Shown here piece by piece: positions 33,327-41,242 of a stretch of DNA of 64,000 nt; position 1 is the first letter of the stretch, and each line of letters begins with the position of its first letter. A program made the translations under genes and the position numbers. Below the pieces are notes generated by a model, which was given only the letters and a program-made list of their open reading frames with translations, had not been told where the DNA came from and searched no databases. This DNA is from Candidatus Avelusimicrobium pullarium. Its GTDB lineage: Bacteria > Elusimicrobiota > Elusimicrobia > Elusimicrobiales > Elusimicrobiaceae. Location: positions 124,001 to 188,000 of the forward strand of contig CALUTQ010000001.1 in NCBI GenBank assembly GCA_944323745.1, written 5' to 3'.

Positions 33327-34941
33327 AAGCAAACACCATTGCAGAAATTAAAATCGTGAAATAAATGGCCGCGCATACCCACGCAAACCAATCGCCCCAG
33401 CGCACGTAAAAACTTTCATACGCACCCAGCGGCAGCGGGATATCCGCCTGCAAAACCGCGCGGGTGTTAAGTTCGGCGCGGGCTAGAATTTCCCCGTTGG
33501 GGGAAATAATGGCCGATATGCCCGTATTGGCGGCACGCAAAACCGGCCTTTGCGTTTCCGCCGCGCGCAAAACGGCCACGGCCAAATGTTGGTAAGGTGC
33601 GTCCGTATCAAAAAACCACGCATCGTTGGTAATATTTACAAAAAAGCGCGCACCGGCTTTGGCCTGCTCTTTCCATAAACGGGAAAAGACAGACTCATAA
33701 CAAATCGTTGAACCGAAAGAAATCTGGTCCATTTGCAGCAGGGGCTGATTCCAGTCCCCCGGCGAAAAAGCACCCAGCTCGCCCAAAACGCTCACCTGCG
33801 GAAGCAACTTGCGTACGGCTTGTTCAAAAGGAATATATTCCCCAAACGGAACCAAATGCGTTTTGTCATAAAAAGACAAAGGCACCCCGTTGGGCGAAAA
33901 AAGAAAAGCGCTGACGTATTGTTTGCCGTCCGCTTGGCGGGTGGAGCCCGCAAATTGCCAAGCCCCACTGGCTTGGGCTACGCCTTCCATCAACGCGCGG
34001 TACGGCTCTTGCTGCACCGGCCCCGGAGTAACGCTTTCGGGCCAAACGGCCAGCATTATGTTTTTGCCGACCAAATCGGCACCCATTTGCGTAATCGTGT
34101 TTAAAATTTCTTCTTCAAAAGCAGAGGACCATTTTTTGTATTGGTCAATATTGGGCTGCAAAACCGCCGCCCGCAGAGAAAGCAAGCTGTGCTGCGGCTT
34201 ATGTGCCAGCACGGCGGAGCCATACCCGTATACGCCTAAAAAAACTGCCGCCGCCAAGACCAGCTGCACCAAACCGCGTTTTAAGTAAGGGGTGGCAAAA
34301 GCATACCCTACGCTTATACCCGTAAAAGCCACCAAAAAACTAATACCGGTATTGCCGGCAAAAGAAGCAATCTGCAGCACCTGCGGCATATTCCATTGGG
34401 AATAACCCAGCGTAAACCACGGGAAACCCAACGCATAACCGGCCAGCATTTCGTGCGCCCATTCCAACGCCGCCCACCCTAATGCGGCCAGCACCGGAAA
34501 GGCCCATTGGAGCCGTTTTAAATAAAAGCAGCTGCCGCCGAATATGGCAAACTGCAAAGCCATTAAAGCAGAAAGCCCCAGCCACGCCGCCGCAGCAAGC
34601 GCCGTGCTTAACCCGCCGCCGTTGCGGCAGGTGACAAACACCCAAAAATAAAGTCCGGCAAAAACGGCCACACCGGTCAGCCAAGAATAAAAGAAACTAC
34701 CCCAAAAACTGCGCAGCCGAACCACCGCCAACGCAAACGGCGCCAGCGCCAGCCACATCAGCAGGCTGTAGGAAGGTTTGGGATAGCTGACTTTAAACAA
34801 AAAGGCCGTTGCGGCCAGGCACAACACCAAAAAAACAAGACGAACGGCATCGGTGCACAGGCGCGCAAAAAAAGCCCGCAAGCGGGAAGGGGGAGGTGCA
34901 GCTTTTTCCTCTAGATAAGGTCTTCGGCGCAGCGGGCTCAT
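33316..34941 (-). CDS. lnt: apolipoprotein N-acyltransferase
   Basis: Adds the third acyl chain to lipoproteins in the inner membrane, the step that commits them to a Gram-negative envelope. The 541-residue protein starts with about six membrane helices (35-235) and ends with a periplasmic nitrilase-like domain whose triad is visible: Glu in VWPESVTPG, Lys in [12 protein letters not shown], Cys in STICYESVF, plus a last helix. It matches the lipoproteins seen elsewhere in the window. ATG preceded by AGGA. Confidence 0.94.
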   Translation of the reverse strand: MSPLRRRPYLEEKAAPPPSRLRAFFARLCTDAVRLVFLVLCLAATAFLFKVSYPKPSYSLLMWLALAPFALAVVRLRSFWGSFFYSWLTGVAVFAGLYFWVFVTCRNGGGLSTALAAAAWLGLSALMALQFAIFGGSCFYLKRLQWAFPVLAALGWAALEWAHEMLAGYALGFPWFTLGYSQWNMPQVLQIASFAGNTGISFLVAFTGISVGYAFATPYLKRGLVQLVLAAAVFLGVYGYGSAVLAHKPQHSLLSLRAAVLQPNIDQYKKWSSAFEEEILNTITQMGADLVGKNIMLAVWPESVTPGPVQQEPYRALMEGVAQASGAWQFAGSTRQADGKQYVSAFLFSPNGVPLSFYDKTHLVPFGEYIPFEQAVRKLLPQVSVLGELGAFSPGDWNQPLLQMDQISFGSTICYESVFSRLWKEQAKAGARFFVNITNDAWFFDTDAPYQHLAVAVLRAAETQRPVLRAANTGISAIISPNGEILARAELNTRAVLQADIPLPLGAYESFYVRWGDWFAWVCAAIYFTILISAMVFAYEY

Positions 34942-34949
34942 TGTTTATC

Positions 34950-35405
34950 CTAATACACAATCTTGCAGCGGTTTTGCTGGCAAACCGCACGGGCGGAAGC
35001 GGAGCATTCCTTTTCCGCAGAAGCAACGGACGGGCACACCGTAGAGCCGCCGCTCTGCTGCTGCATCAAACGGGAAAATTCTAACGTCATTGCAGAGTTA
35101 ATGGCCGTAACGCCTTCGGGCCCTTTTAAGCACCCGCACGGATCCTTATCCACAATAATGCACTCGTCATCCTGCGTGCATTGATAGAGTTTTGCTTCCA
35201 ACTCGGCCCGTTTGCGCGCGGCGGCGGCGTCTTCTTTGGCTTCTTTGGCCTTTTGAATTTTATCTTGGTTTTCTTTAACCATATCCACCGTCACCAAAGG
35301 CATTTGCACTTCTATCGGGCTGCCCTTGGACAAAAAAGACAAAGCCAGCACCGCCACAAAACAGGCGCATACCAATAAAAACAATCCTTTTATTTTAGGG
35401 TTCAT
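34950..35405 (-). CDS. membrane-anchored protein with an eight-cysteine domain
   Basis: 151 residues: one N-terminal membrane helix (about 8-25) and an outside-facing domain. A charged helical stretch (40-72) is followed by eight cysteines at 76, 82, 90, 92, 124, 134, 142 and 147, enough for four disulfides. It includes the motifs DPCGCLKG and AINSAM. I recall uncharacterised 'eight-cysteine cluster' proteins with a similar look but cannot confirm membership. Its position between secA and lnt, coupled to secA by an ATGA overlap, suggests an envelope role. Confidence 0.75.
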   Translation of the reverse strand: MNPKIKGLFLLVCACFVAVLALSFLSKGSPIEVQMPLVTVDMVKENQDKIQKAKEAKEDAAAARKRAELEAKLYQCTQDDECIIVDKDPCGCLKGPEGVTAINSAMTLEFSRLMQQQSGGSTVCPSVASAEKECSASARAVCQQNRCKIVY

Positions 35406-38002
35406 AATTTAGCTCCGCAACATTTTTTATATTTTTTGCCGCTGCCGCACGGGCAAGGGTCATTGCGCCCGATTTTATGGTCGGCAGGAACGGCGTTTTT
35501 CTGTTTGCCGCCCGCATTTTGCACCGCCTGCTTTTTGGGTGAAACGGCCTGCCGCACCGGCGGCAGCTGCAGGCGGAAGATATAGCCCACCATCAAGTCG
35601 CGCACTTTATTCATCATCGCGCTGTACAGTTTATACGCTTCTTTTTGATATTCTATCAGCGGGTCTTTTTGGGCATATCCGCGCAGGCTGACACTATTTT
35701 GCAACTGGTCCAGCTCATACAAATTTTGTTTCCAGGCGCTGTCTATAATTTGCAGCAGCAGCATACGTTCCAACTCCGGAAAGCTGATCCCCTGACTGGC
35801 AAAGAAATCGGCTCTTTCGTGATAGAGTTTTTCCACCAGGCTGACGATTTCTTCCGTCAGCTGTTCCCGGGTTTTGCCTTCCGTATTTTCGGCCGTATAG
35901 TCAAAAGCATACGGAAATAAAGAGCGCAGCGTTACGTTAAGGGTTTCAAAATTGCTCTTGCCCGGGTCGCGCGGGAAATAATAGGTTTGCACGATTTCTT
36001 CCACCACTTCGTCTATCATTTTCAGCACGGTATTGGTCATATCTTCGCCGTCCAAAATGGCGTTGCGCAGGCCATAGACGGCCGTACGCTGCTGGTTCAT
36101 TACTTTGTCGTAGTCCAACAAATGTTTGCGGATGTCAAAGTTATGGCCTTCCACCATACGCTGGGCCCCTTCAATTTGGCGGCTCATCAGACGCGATTCT
36201 ATGGCTTCCCCGGGTTTCATACCCAAGGTGCTCAAAATGGAGCTGATTTTGGCTGTATTGGCAAACAGGCGCATCAGTTCGTCTTCCAGCGAAATGTAAA
36301 AGCGGGAGCAGCCCGGGTCCCCTTGGCGCGCGCAGCGGCCGCGCAGCTGGTTATCAATGCGGCGGCTTTCGTGGCGTTCGGTGCCGATAACGTGCAGCCC
36401 TCCTTGGGAAAGCACATAGTCCTGCTCGGCTTTATCGGCCGGATTGCCGCCCAAAACGATGTCGGTACCGCGGCCGGCCATATTGGTGGCGATGGTTACC
36501 GCCCCTTTGCGGCCCGCCTGACTGATGATTTGGGCTTCCATTTCGTGGTATTTGGCATTGAGCACTTTATGGGGAATGCCGCGGGCGCGCAGCATATTGC
36601 CCAACTTTTCTGACTTTTCAATAGAGCGCGTACCCACCAGCACGGGGGCGCCTTTTTTCCACAAAGCTTCAATTTCTTCCACGATGGCGTTAAATTTGTC
36701 TTTCTCCGTAAGGAACACCAAGTCCGGATAGTCAATACGTTTGGAGGGACGGTTGGGGCGAATTTCCACCACGTCCAATTTGTAAATTTGCCAGAATTCG
36801 TTGGCCTCCGTCATAGCCGTACCGGTCATACCGGAAAGTTTTTTATAGAGTTTAAAGAAATTCTGGAACGTAATGGTAGCCAGCGTCTGGTTTTCTTCTT
36901 TAATTTGCAAGCCTTCTTTGGCTTCTACGGCTTGGTGCAGCCCGTCGCTCCAGCGGCGGCCGGGCATTAAGCGGCCGGTGAATTCGTCCACAATAATCAC
37001 TTCGCCGTTTTTGACCACGTAATCTACATCCTTTTCATACAGGTGGTGGGCACGCAGCGCCTGATTAATATGGTGTACCCATTCCGATTCCACGTCATTA
37101 TAGAGGTTGGGAACATTTAAAAATTTTTCGGCTTTGGCAATGCCGCTTTCGGTCAGCGTGGCGGTATGATTTTTCTCGTCCACAATGGCATCGTATCCCG
37201 CGCCCAAATCTACGTGTTCATATTTTGCCTTTACTTCGTCATTTTCGGTAATCATACGCACTTTTAAAGAGGGAATAAGCCGGTTGACGATGTAATATTT
37301 GTCCGTGCTTTGTTCGGAAGGGCCGGAAATAATAAGCGGCGTGCGGGCCTCGTCAATTAAAATAGAGTCCACCTCGTCCACAATACAATAGTTCAGCGGG
37401 CGCAGCACGCGGTCCTGACGGGTGATGACCATATTGTCGCGCAGATAGTCAAAGCCCAGTTCGTTATTGGTTACGTAGGTAATGTCTTTGGCGTACATTT
37501 CGCGGCGTTCGGCATTGGGCATATCGTGGTTGATGTATCCTACCGTCAGCCCCAAAAATTCGTGAATAGGGCCCATCCATTGGCGGTCGCGGCGGGCCAA
37601 ATAGTCGTTGACGGTTACCACGTGCACGCCTTTGCCGGTTAAGGCATTTAAATAGGAAGGAAGCACGGCCACCAGCGTTTTCCCTTCACCGGTGCCCATT
37701 TCGGCAATTTTGCCTTGGTGCAGCACGATGCCGCCCAGCAGCTGCACGTCGTAAGGACGCAGCCCGATAACGCGTTTGGCGGCTTCACGCACGACGGCAA
37801 ACGCTTCGGAAAGCAAATCGTCCAGCGTTTCGCCTTTGGCTAAGCGGTCTTTAAATTCCTGCGTTTTGGCTTTTAATTGTTCATCAGACAGTGCTTCCAT
37901 CTGGGCGGAGAGGCTGTTGGCTTTATCTACATAATGTTGAATCTTTTTTAAATCGCGTTCGCTTTTGGTTCCAAAAATTTTGTCAATCATCATTCTGATC
38001 AT
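35402..38002 (-). CDS. secA: preprotein translocase ATPase SecA
   Basis: The motor that drives secretory proteins through SecYEG. The 866-residue protein has all parts: Walker A MGTGEGKT, the DEVDSILIDEARTPLI block, the preprotein cross-linking and scaffold regions, TNMAGRGTDIVLGGN, and the C-terminal zinc SecB-binding motif CPCGSGKKYKKCC. I start at ATG 38002, with GGGA upstream; a TTG two codons earlier or a downstream ATG are possible. It is the first gene of a seven-gene operon. Confidence 0.96.
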   Translation of the reverse strand: MIRMMIDKIFGTKSERDLKKIQHYVDKANSLSAQMEALSDEQLKAKTQEFKDRLAKGETLDDLLSEAFAVVREAAKRVIGLRPYDVQLLGGIVLHQGKIAEMGTGEGKTLVAVLPSYLNALTGKGVHVVTVNDYLARRDRQWMGPIHEFLGLTVGYINHDMPNAERREMYAKDITYVTNNELGFDYLRDNMVITRQDRVLRPLNYCIVDEVDSILIDEARTPLIISGPSEQSTDKYYIVNRLIPSLKVRMITENDEVKAKYEHVDLGAGYDAIVDEKNHTATLTESGIAKAEKFLNVPNLYNDVESEWVHHINQALRAHHLYEKDVDYVVKNGEVIIVDEFTGRLMPGRRWSDGLHQAVEAKEGLQIKEENQTLATITFQNFFKLYKKLSGMTGTAMTEANEFWQIYKLDVVEIRPNRPSKRIDYPDLVFLTEKDKFNAIVEEIEALWKKGAPVLVGTRSIEKSEKLGNMLRARGIPHKVLNAKYHEMEAQIISQAGRKGAVTIATNMAGRGTDIVLGGNPADKAEQDYVLSQGGLHVIGTERHESRRIDNQLRGRCARQGDPGCSRFYISLEDELMRLFANTAKISSILSTLGMKPGEAIESRLMSRQIEGAQRMVEGHNFDIRKHLLDYDKVMNQQRTAVYGLRNAILDGEDMTNTVLKMIDEVVEEIVQTYYFPRDPGKSNFETLNVTLRSLFPYAFDYTAENTEGKTREQLTEEIVSLVEKLYHERADFFASQGISFPELERMLLLQIIDSAWKQNLYELDQLQNSVSLRGYAQKDPLIEYQKEAYKLYSAMMNKVRDLMVGYIFRLQLPPVRQAVSPKKQAVQNAGGKQKNAVPADHKIGRNDPCPCGSGKKYKKCCGAKL

Positions 38003-38100
38003 ATGCAATTCCCGGTAAGAAAAAATTAGCGGCTCTATACGGGCCTTTGTTTACATTAAAACAATTTATGCGTGTGTACTGCAACTTTCAGGCACAAAGA

Positions 38101-38136
38101 AGCCGCGCCTCTCCGCTACGGCGGAAAGGCGCGGCT
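38101..38136 (-). terminator. hairpin between the coiled-coil protein gene and secA
   Basis: AGCCGCGCCT pairs perfectly with AGGCGCGGCT, with an inner TCCG/CGGA stem. The T run on the minus strand is weak (TTCTTTG), so termination may be partial. Confidence 0.55.
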
Positions 38137-38148
38137 GCAAACAAAGGT

Positions 38149-38868
38149 TTATTTGGCAACCGGTTTTTTATTGTCGGCTTTTACTTCCTTGGACGGCGCT
38201 TGCACGGCGGCCGCTTCTTTTTGTTGGGCGCTTTGCAGCTGGGCCGCCTGACGTTGTGTATATTCGGCGCGGATCTCGGCCAAATAGACGGAAGCGGTGT
38301 CTTTAATTTTTTGTTTGGAGTTTTTCTTTAATGTTTTTACTTCTGCTTTGACCGCTTTAATTTGTCCGTTTAACCGGTCCAGAGCGGCTTCTTTTTGTTC
38401 TTTGGTTAAAGCGTCGTCTTTTTTGACGGCTTTTATTTGGTCTTTATAGCGGTCAATTTGCAGATCTTTGATTTTCAGCGTATTTTTATATACATTTTTG
38501 ACGACGTCCTGCAGCTCGGCCGAGACATTGTCTTCCAAAGCGTTAAGTTCTTCTCCGGCCACCATTTGCAGCGTGCGTCCGTTAAAATAATCTTCGCGCG
38601 CCACCTGTAAACGGACGGAATTGTCAAAGTTCAGCACCAGGGCAATCATTTCATTTTGGCTGGCGTCCGTGCGGGGTGCGGAATAGGCATCGGCCACTTT
38701 ATTAAGCAAATTATTATATGCCGGATTTTGGGCCGCTTTTTCCAAAGCGGCGGGGTTATATTCTTTAAACGCGGCCAAGACGTCTTCCCGGCCTAAGTTT
38801 TGGGTCTCCTGCGCGCACAACGCAGAAGAAACAGCCAAGGCGGCCAAAAGCAATAAACTTTTCTTCAT
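38149..38868 (-). CDS. exported coiled-coil protein of unknown function
   Basis: 239 residues with a signal peptide (MKKSLLLLAALAVSSALCAQ), an N-terminal helical half, and a long lysine/glutamine-rich coiled coil (about 125-235). No family recognised; the charged, heptad-like C-terminal part resembles structural or tethering proteins of the periplasm. ATG 38868 has AGGAGGG just upstream; a longer frame to 38925 is not supported. Expressed alone. Confidence 0.75.
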   Translation of the reverse strand: MKKSLLLLAALAVSSALCAQETQNLGREDVLAAFKEYNPAALEKAAQNPAYNNLLNKVADAYSAPRTDASQNEMIALVLNFDNSVRLQVAREDYFNGRTLQMVAGEELNALEDNVSAELQDVVKNVYKNTLKIKDLQIDRYKDQIKAVKKDDALTKEQKEAALDRLNGQIKAVKAEVKTLKKNSKQKIKDTASVYLAEIRAEYTQRQAAQLQSAQQKEAAAVQAPSKEVKADNKKPVAK

Positions 38869-38896
38869 CAAACCCTCCTCTCTGCCAGATATTTTC

Positions 38897-38925
38897 ATTG
38901 TGCTATTTATTTTTATTTTCGTCAA
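38897..38925 (-). promoter_or_regulatory. promoter of the exported coiled-coil protein
   Basis: Minus-strand TTGACG (38920-38925), 17-nt spacer, CACAAT (38897-38902), about 30 nt before the ATG. Confidence 0.5.
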
Positions 38926-38976
38926 GCACCTTTCGTATACTTTTTAGCGGCACCTTTCGGGTATTTCGGAGCAAAC

Positions 38977-39005
38977 AAAAAACCCGCCTTGCAAAAGGCG
39001 GGTTT
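38977..39005 (-). terminator. terminator of the gene at 39026
   Basis: AAACCCGCCTT pairs with AAGGCGGGTTT around a 4-nt loop and ends in six T on the minus strand. Confidence 0.85.
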
Positions 39006-39025
39006 GAAAAATTTCGCTTACCGGT

Positions 39026-39496
39026 TTAACGGGCGGCCGTACGGAAGAAATTGCCGCGCACGTTACGGGCCAGTTTAGGCATTCCGGTCATTTTGTCGGC
39101 CTGTACCAAAACGTTCTTGGCATTGGGCTTAATGGTTTCGGAAGCCGCGCCAAAAATATCGCCTTCTTTAATGACGCCTAACTTGCCGTGATTGTTGATT
39201 TGCACTTCCAACTTTAAATCGCCGCCAACGTCCGTGGCCAGCAAATCTTCCTCTCCCATCTGAAACTGAAGCGGGAATTTGGGGTTGACCACCCGTTTAA
39301 TGGCCACCGGCACATCCGCCGCGTTTTTGACGATGATAGCGCAGGAGTTATTATCGGCTTCGGCCACTTTTGCCAAACGTTCGGGCACCGTAACGGTTCC
39401 GGTTACGTTAAAACGCCCTTCGTTTACTTTGCGCGCGGCACAAAACACGCACACAAGCACGCTGGCTATGGCTGCTGCAGTTAAAATCTTTTTCAT
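39026..39496 (-). CDS. exported or anchored protein of unknown function
   Basis: 156 residues with an N-terminal hydrophobic segment (about 5-20, ending VFCAARK; a single-pass anchor or signal), then a beta-rich domain. No family recognised. The ATG at 39496 has no ribosome site, but a consensus TATAAT ends 6 nt before it, so a leaderless mRNA is likely. It lies just after the SH3 gene on the same strand. Confidence 0.68.
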   Translation of the reverse strand: MKKILTAAAIASVLVCVFCAARKVNEGRFNVTGTVTVPERLAKVAEADNNSCAIIVKNAADVPVAIKRVVNPKFPLQFQMGEEDLLATDVGGDLKLEVQINNHGKLGVIKEGDIFGAASETIKPNAKNVLVQADKMTGMPKLARNVRGNFFRTAAR

Positions 39497-39502
39497 AATA
39501 AC

Positions 39503-39508
39503 ATTATA
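39503..39508 (-). promoter_or_regulatory. -10 box placed for a leaderless transcript
   Basis: Minus-strand TATAAT ends exactly 6 nt before the ATG at 39496, and no Shine-Dalgarno is present. The -35 region (TTGCGC, 18 nt away) is weak. Confidence 0.5.
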
Positions 39509-39538
39509 TCTTTTTGCACGCAGGCTGCGCAAACCGGC

Positions 39539-40006
39539 TTATTGTTTAAAGAAGCCCCACAAGTTCTGGTTGTACACCCAGCCGTGGCACACGCCCTGTT
39601 TGGGGTCGGCGGGGTCGTCTTCCACTTCTATCCAAGAACCTTTTTTGGAGATATATTTAAACGGATAGCCTTTTTCTACGGTGCAGACAATTTCGTTGCT
39701 GGTGCCGGGGCCTTTGCGCACATTCAAGTCCACTTTGGCAGACATACCGCCATTGGGGCTGAGCAAAGAAGCGGAAATCCAGCCGGTAAACCCTTCAAAA
39801 TCTTTTACTTGCACCCATTCTTTGTCCGGGCTGGTTTTGAGCATCAAAAGCGGCGTGTATTTCCAAGCATACCATTTGACGGCGCATTTCGTGCCGGCGC
39901 AGGTGCGGATGTTGGCTTTTGTCGTGTTGACGCTGGCGTATTTTTGGGCAAACACCGGCGCGGAAACAAAGCAAAGCAGCAAGGCAAATGCGGCAATTTT
40001 TTTCAT
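39539..40006 (-). CDS. exported protein with two bacterial SH3 domains
   Basis: 155 residues: signal peptide (cut after PVFA-Q), then two SH3b modules at about 23-85 and 90-150. Each has the module features, for example KANIRTCAGTKC and GWISASLL in the first, VDLNVRKGPGTSNEIV in the second. SH3b domains in exported proteins often bind peptidoglycan or other wall parts. Cysteines at two sites in each half may form disulfides. AAGGAGAA precedes the ATG; a longer frame upstream is not supported. Confidence 0.85.
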   Translation of the reverse strand: MKKIAAFALLLCFVSAPVFAQKYASVNTTKANIRTCAGTKCAVKWYAWKYTPLLMLKTSPDKEWVQVKDFEGFTGWISASLLSPNGGMSAKVDLNVRKGPGTSNEIVCTVEKGYPFKYISKKGSWIEVEDDPADPKQGVCHGWVYNQNLWGFFKQ

Positions 40007-40051
40007 AGCGAAATTTCTCCTTAAAAATAAATACATTCTTCTGCACCCAAA

Positions 40052-40057
40052 AGTATA
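40052..40057 (-). promoter_or_regulatory. extended -10 promoter of the SH3 protein gene
   Basis: Minus-strand TTTGCTATACT, a TG-extended -10, about 45 nt before ATG. A TTGCAA lies 19 nt upstream. Confidence 0.45.
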
Positions 40058-40115
40058 GCAAATATTAAGGGGTTTTTTGCAAGCCTTCTTGCAAAACGCA
40101 TTTTGCCAAAAAAGA

Positions 40116-40121
40116 TATAAT
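40116..40121 (+). promoter_or_regulatory. -10 box of the NifU-domain gene
   Basis: Consensus TATAAT 29 nt before the ATG, followed by a GGAG ribosome site; the -35 box is not obvious. Confidence 0.4.
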
Positions 40122-40150
40122 AAGAAAAATACCTCTTTGGAGAACACAAA

Positions 40151-40375
40151 ATGAAAGAACAAGTACAAGCCGTTATTGACCAAATCCGCCCGATTTTGCA
40201 AGCCGACGGCGGCGACATTCAATTAATTGAAGTAGACGAAAAAACCGGCATCGTTACCGTAGGCCTGCGCGGCCGCTGCGGCGGCTGCCCGGCGGCACAA
40301 ATGACGCTTAAAGCCGTAGTGGAACGCAAAATCAAAGAAGCCGTCCCCGGCGTAACGGCGGTGGAACGCGTCTGA
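40151..40375 (+). CDS. NifU C-terminal domain iron-sulfur protein
   Basis: A 74-residue stand-alone NifU-like domain that carries and passes on Fe-S clusters. The Cys43-x2-Cys46 motif in RCGGCPAAQMTL and the QADGGDIQLIEV start are diagnostic. Size matches single-domain Nfu proteins. It shares one base with the next gene (TGATG), so it is coupled to the PHP phosphoesterase. Confidence 0.93.
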   Translation: MKEQVQAVIDQIRPILQADGGDIQLIEVDEKTGIVTVGLRGRCGGCPAAQMTLKAVVERKIKEAVPGVTAVERV

Positions 40376-41190
40376 TGCTAAAGGCCGATTTGCATACCCA
40401 TTCCCGCTTTTCCGACGGAACCTCCACCCCGCAGGAGGTGGCGTACGAAGCCTGGAAAGCCGGCGTAAAATTGTTTGCACTTGCCGATCACGACACCACG
40501 GACGGCGTACTGCAGGCCAAAGCCGAATGTGAAAAACGCGGGATAGACTGGGTATGCGCGGTGGAAATCAGCACGCGCGAACACGACCATCTGCATTTTT
40601 TGGGTTATAACGTTGACGTAAACAATGTTTCTTTTCAGCAGTTTTTAAAACAAAACCGCGAAAACCGCATACAACGCATTAAAAAAATCATCAAACAAAT
40701 TGCAGACAGCGGCGTGAACCTGACGGAAGAAGACGTCTTTTCGCTGGCGGGCAACACCGTGTCGCGCGCGCACGTGGCAGACGCCTTGAAAAAAAAGAAA
40801 ATTGTTTCCAGCCGTCAGGAGGGCTTCCGGCAGTTTTTGGTTCCCGGCCAGGTCGGTTATGTTCCCTCAGCCGGCGTAACGGTGGTGGAAGCTATTGCCC
40901 AAATTAAAAAAGCCGGCGGTTTGGCCGTTATGGCGCACCCCGGTCTGGTGCAGGATGTATGGAATTTCCCCGTATGGGTAGAAGCCGGTTTGGACGGGCT
41001 GGAAGTGTTTTATCCGTCCCACAGTTATACCCTGAAACAGGAATTGCTGAAGATTGCACGCAAATATGATTTATTTGCCACGGGCGGCTCCGATTACCAC
41101 GGCCCCAATGCCGGACGTATTACCTCTTTGGGGATGAACATCCCCCAGCCTTACAGCGACCGCCTGCTGCGCAAACTGTTAAATAAATAA
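40375..41190 (+). CDS. PHP domain phosphoesterase (RnaAM/TrpH-like)
   Basis: 271 residues. Related enzymes hydrolyse 3',5'-nucleoside bisphosphates or trim short 5' RNA ends. All PHP metal motifs are visible: His7 and His9 in DLHTHSRFSDG, ADHDTTDG, the glutamate in VEIST, AHPG, and GSDYHG near the C-terminus. The RnaAM group has the same length and insertion between the second and third motifs. It follows the NifU gene and ends at a strong terminator. Confidence 0.88.
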   Translation: MLKADLHTHSRFSDGTSTPQEVAYEAWKAGVKLFALADHDTTDGVLQAKAECEKRGIDWVCAVEISTREHDHLHFLGYNVDVNNVSFQQFLKQNRENRIQRIKKIIKQIADSGVNLTEEDVFSLAGNTVSRAHVADALKKKKIVSSRQEGFRQFLVPGQVGYVPSAGVTVVEAIAQIKKAGGLAVMAHPGLVQDVWNFPVWVEAGLDGLEVFYPSHSYTLKQELLKIARKYDLFATGGSDYHGPNAGRITSLGMNIPQPYSDRLLRKLLNK

Positions 41191-41201
41191 TCTGCCGTCA
41201 T

Positions 41202-41233
41202 AAAAACCCCCGCTTTTAAAAGCGGGGGTTTTT
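41202..41233. terminator. terminator between the PHP gene and the giant MFS fusion
   Basis: A perfect 32-bp palindrome, AAAAACCCCCGCTTTT with its complement, serving both converging genes. Confidence 0.9.
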
Positions 41234-41242
41234 ATGTTTTGT

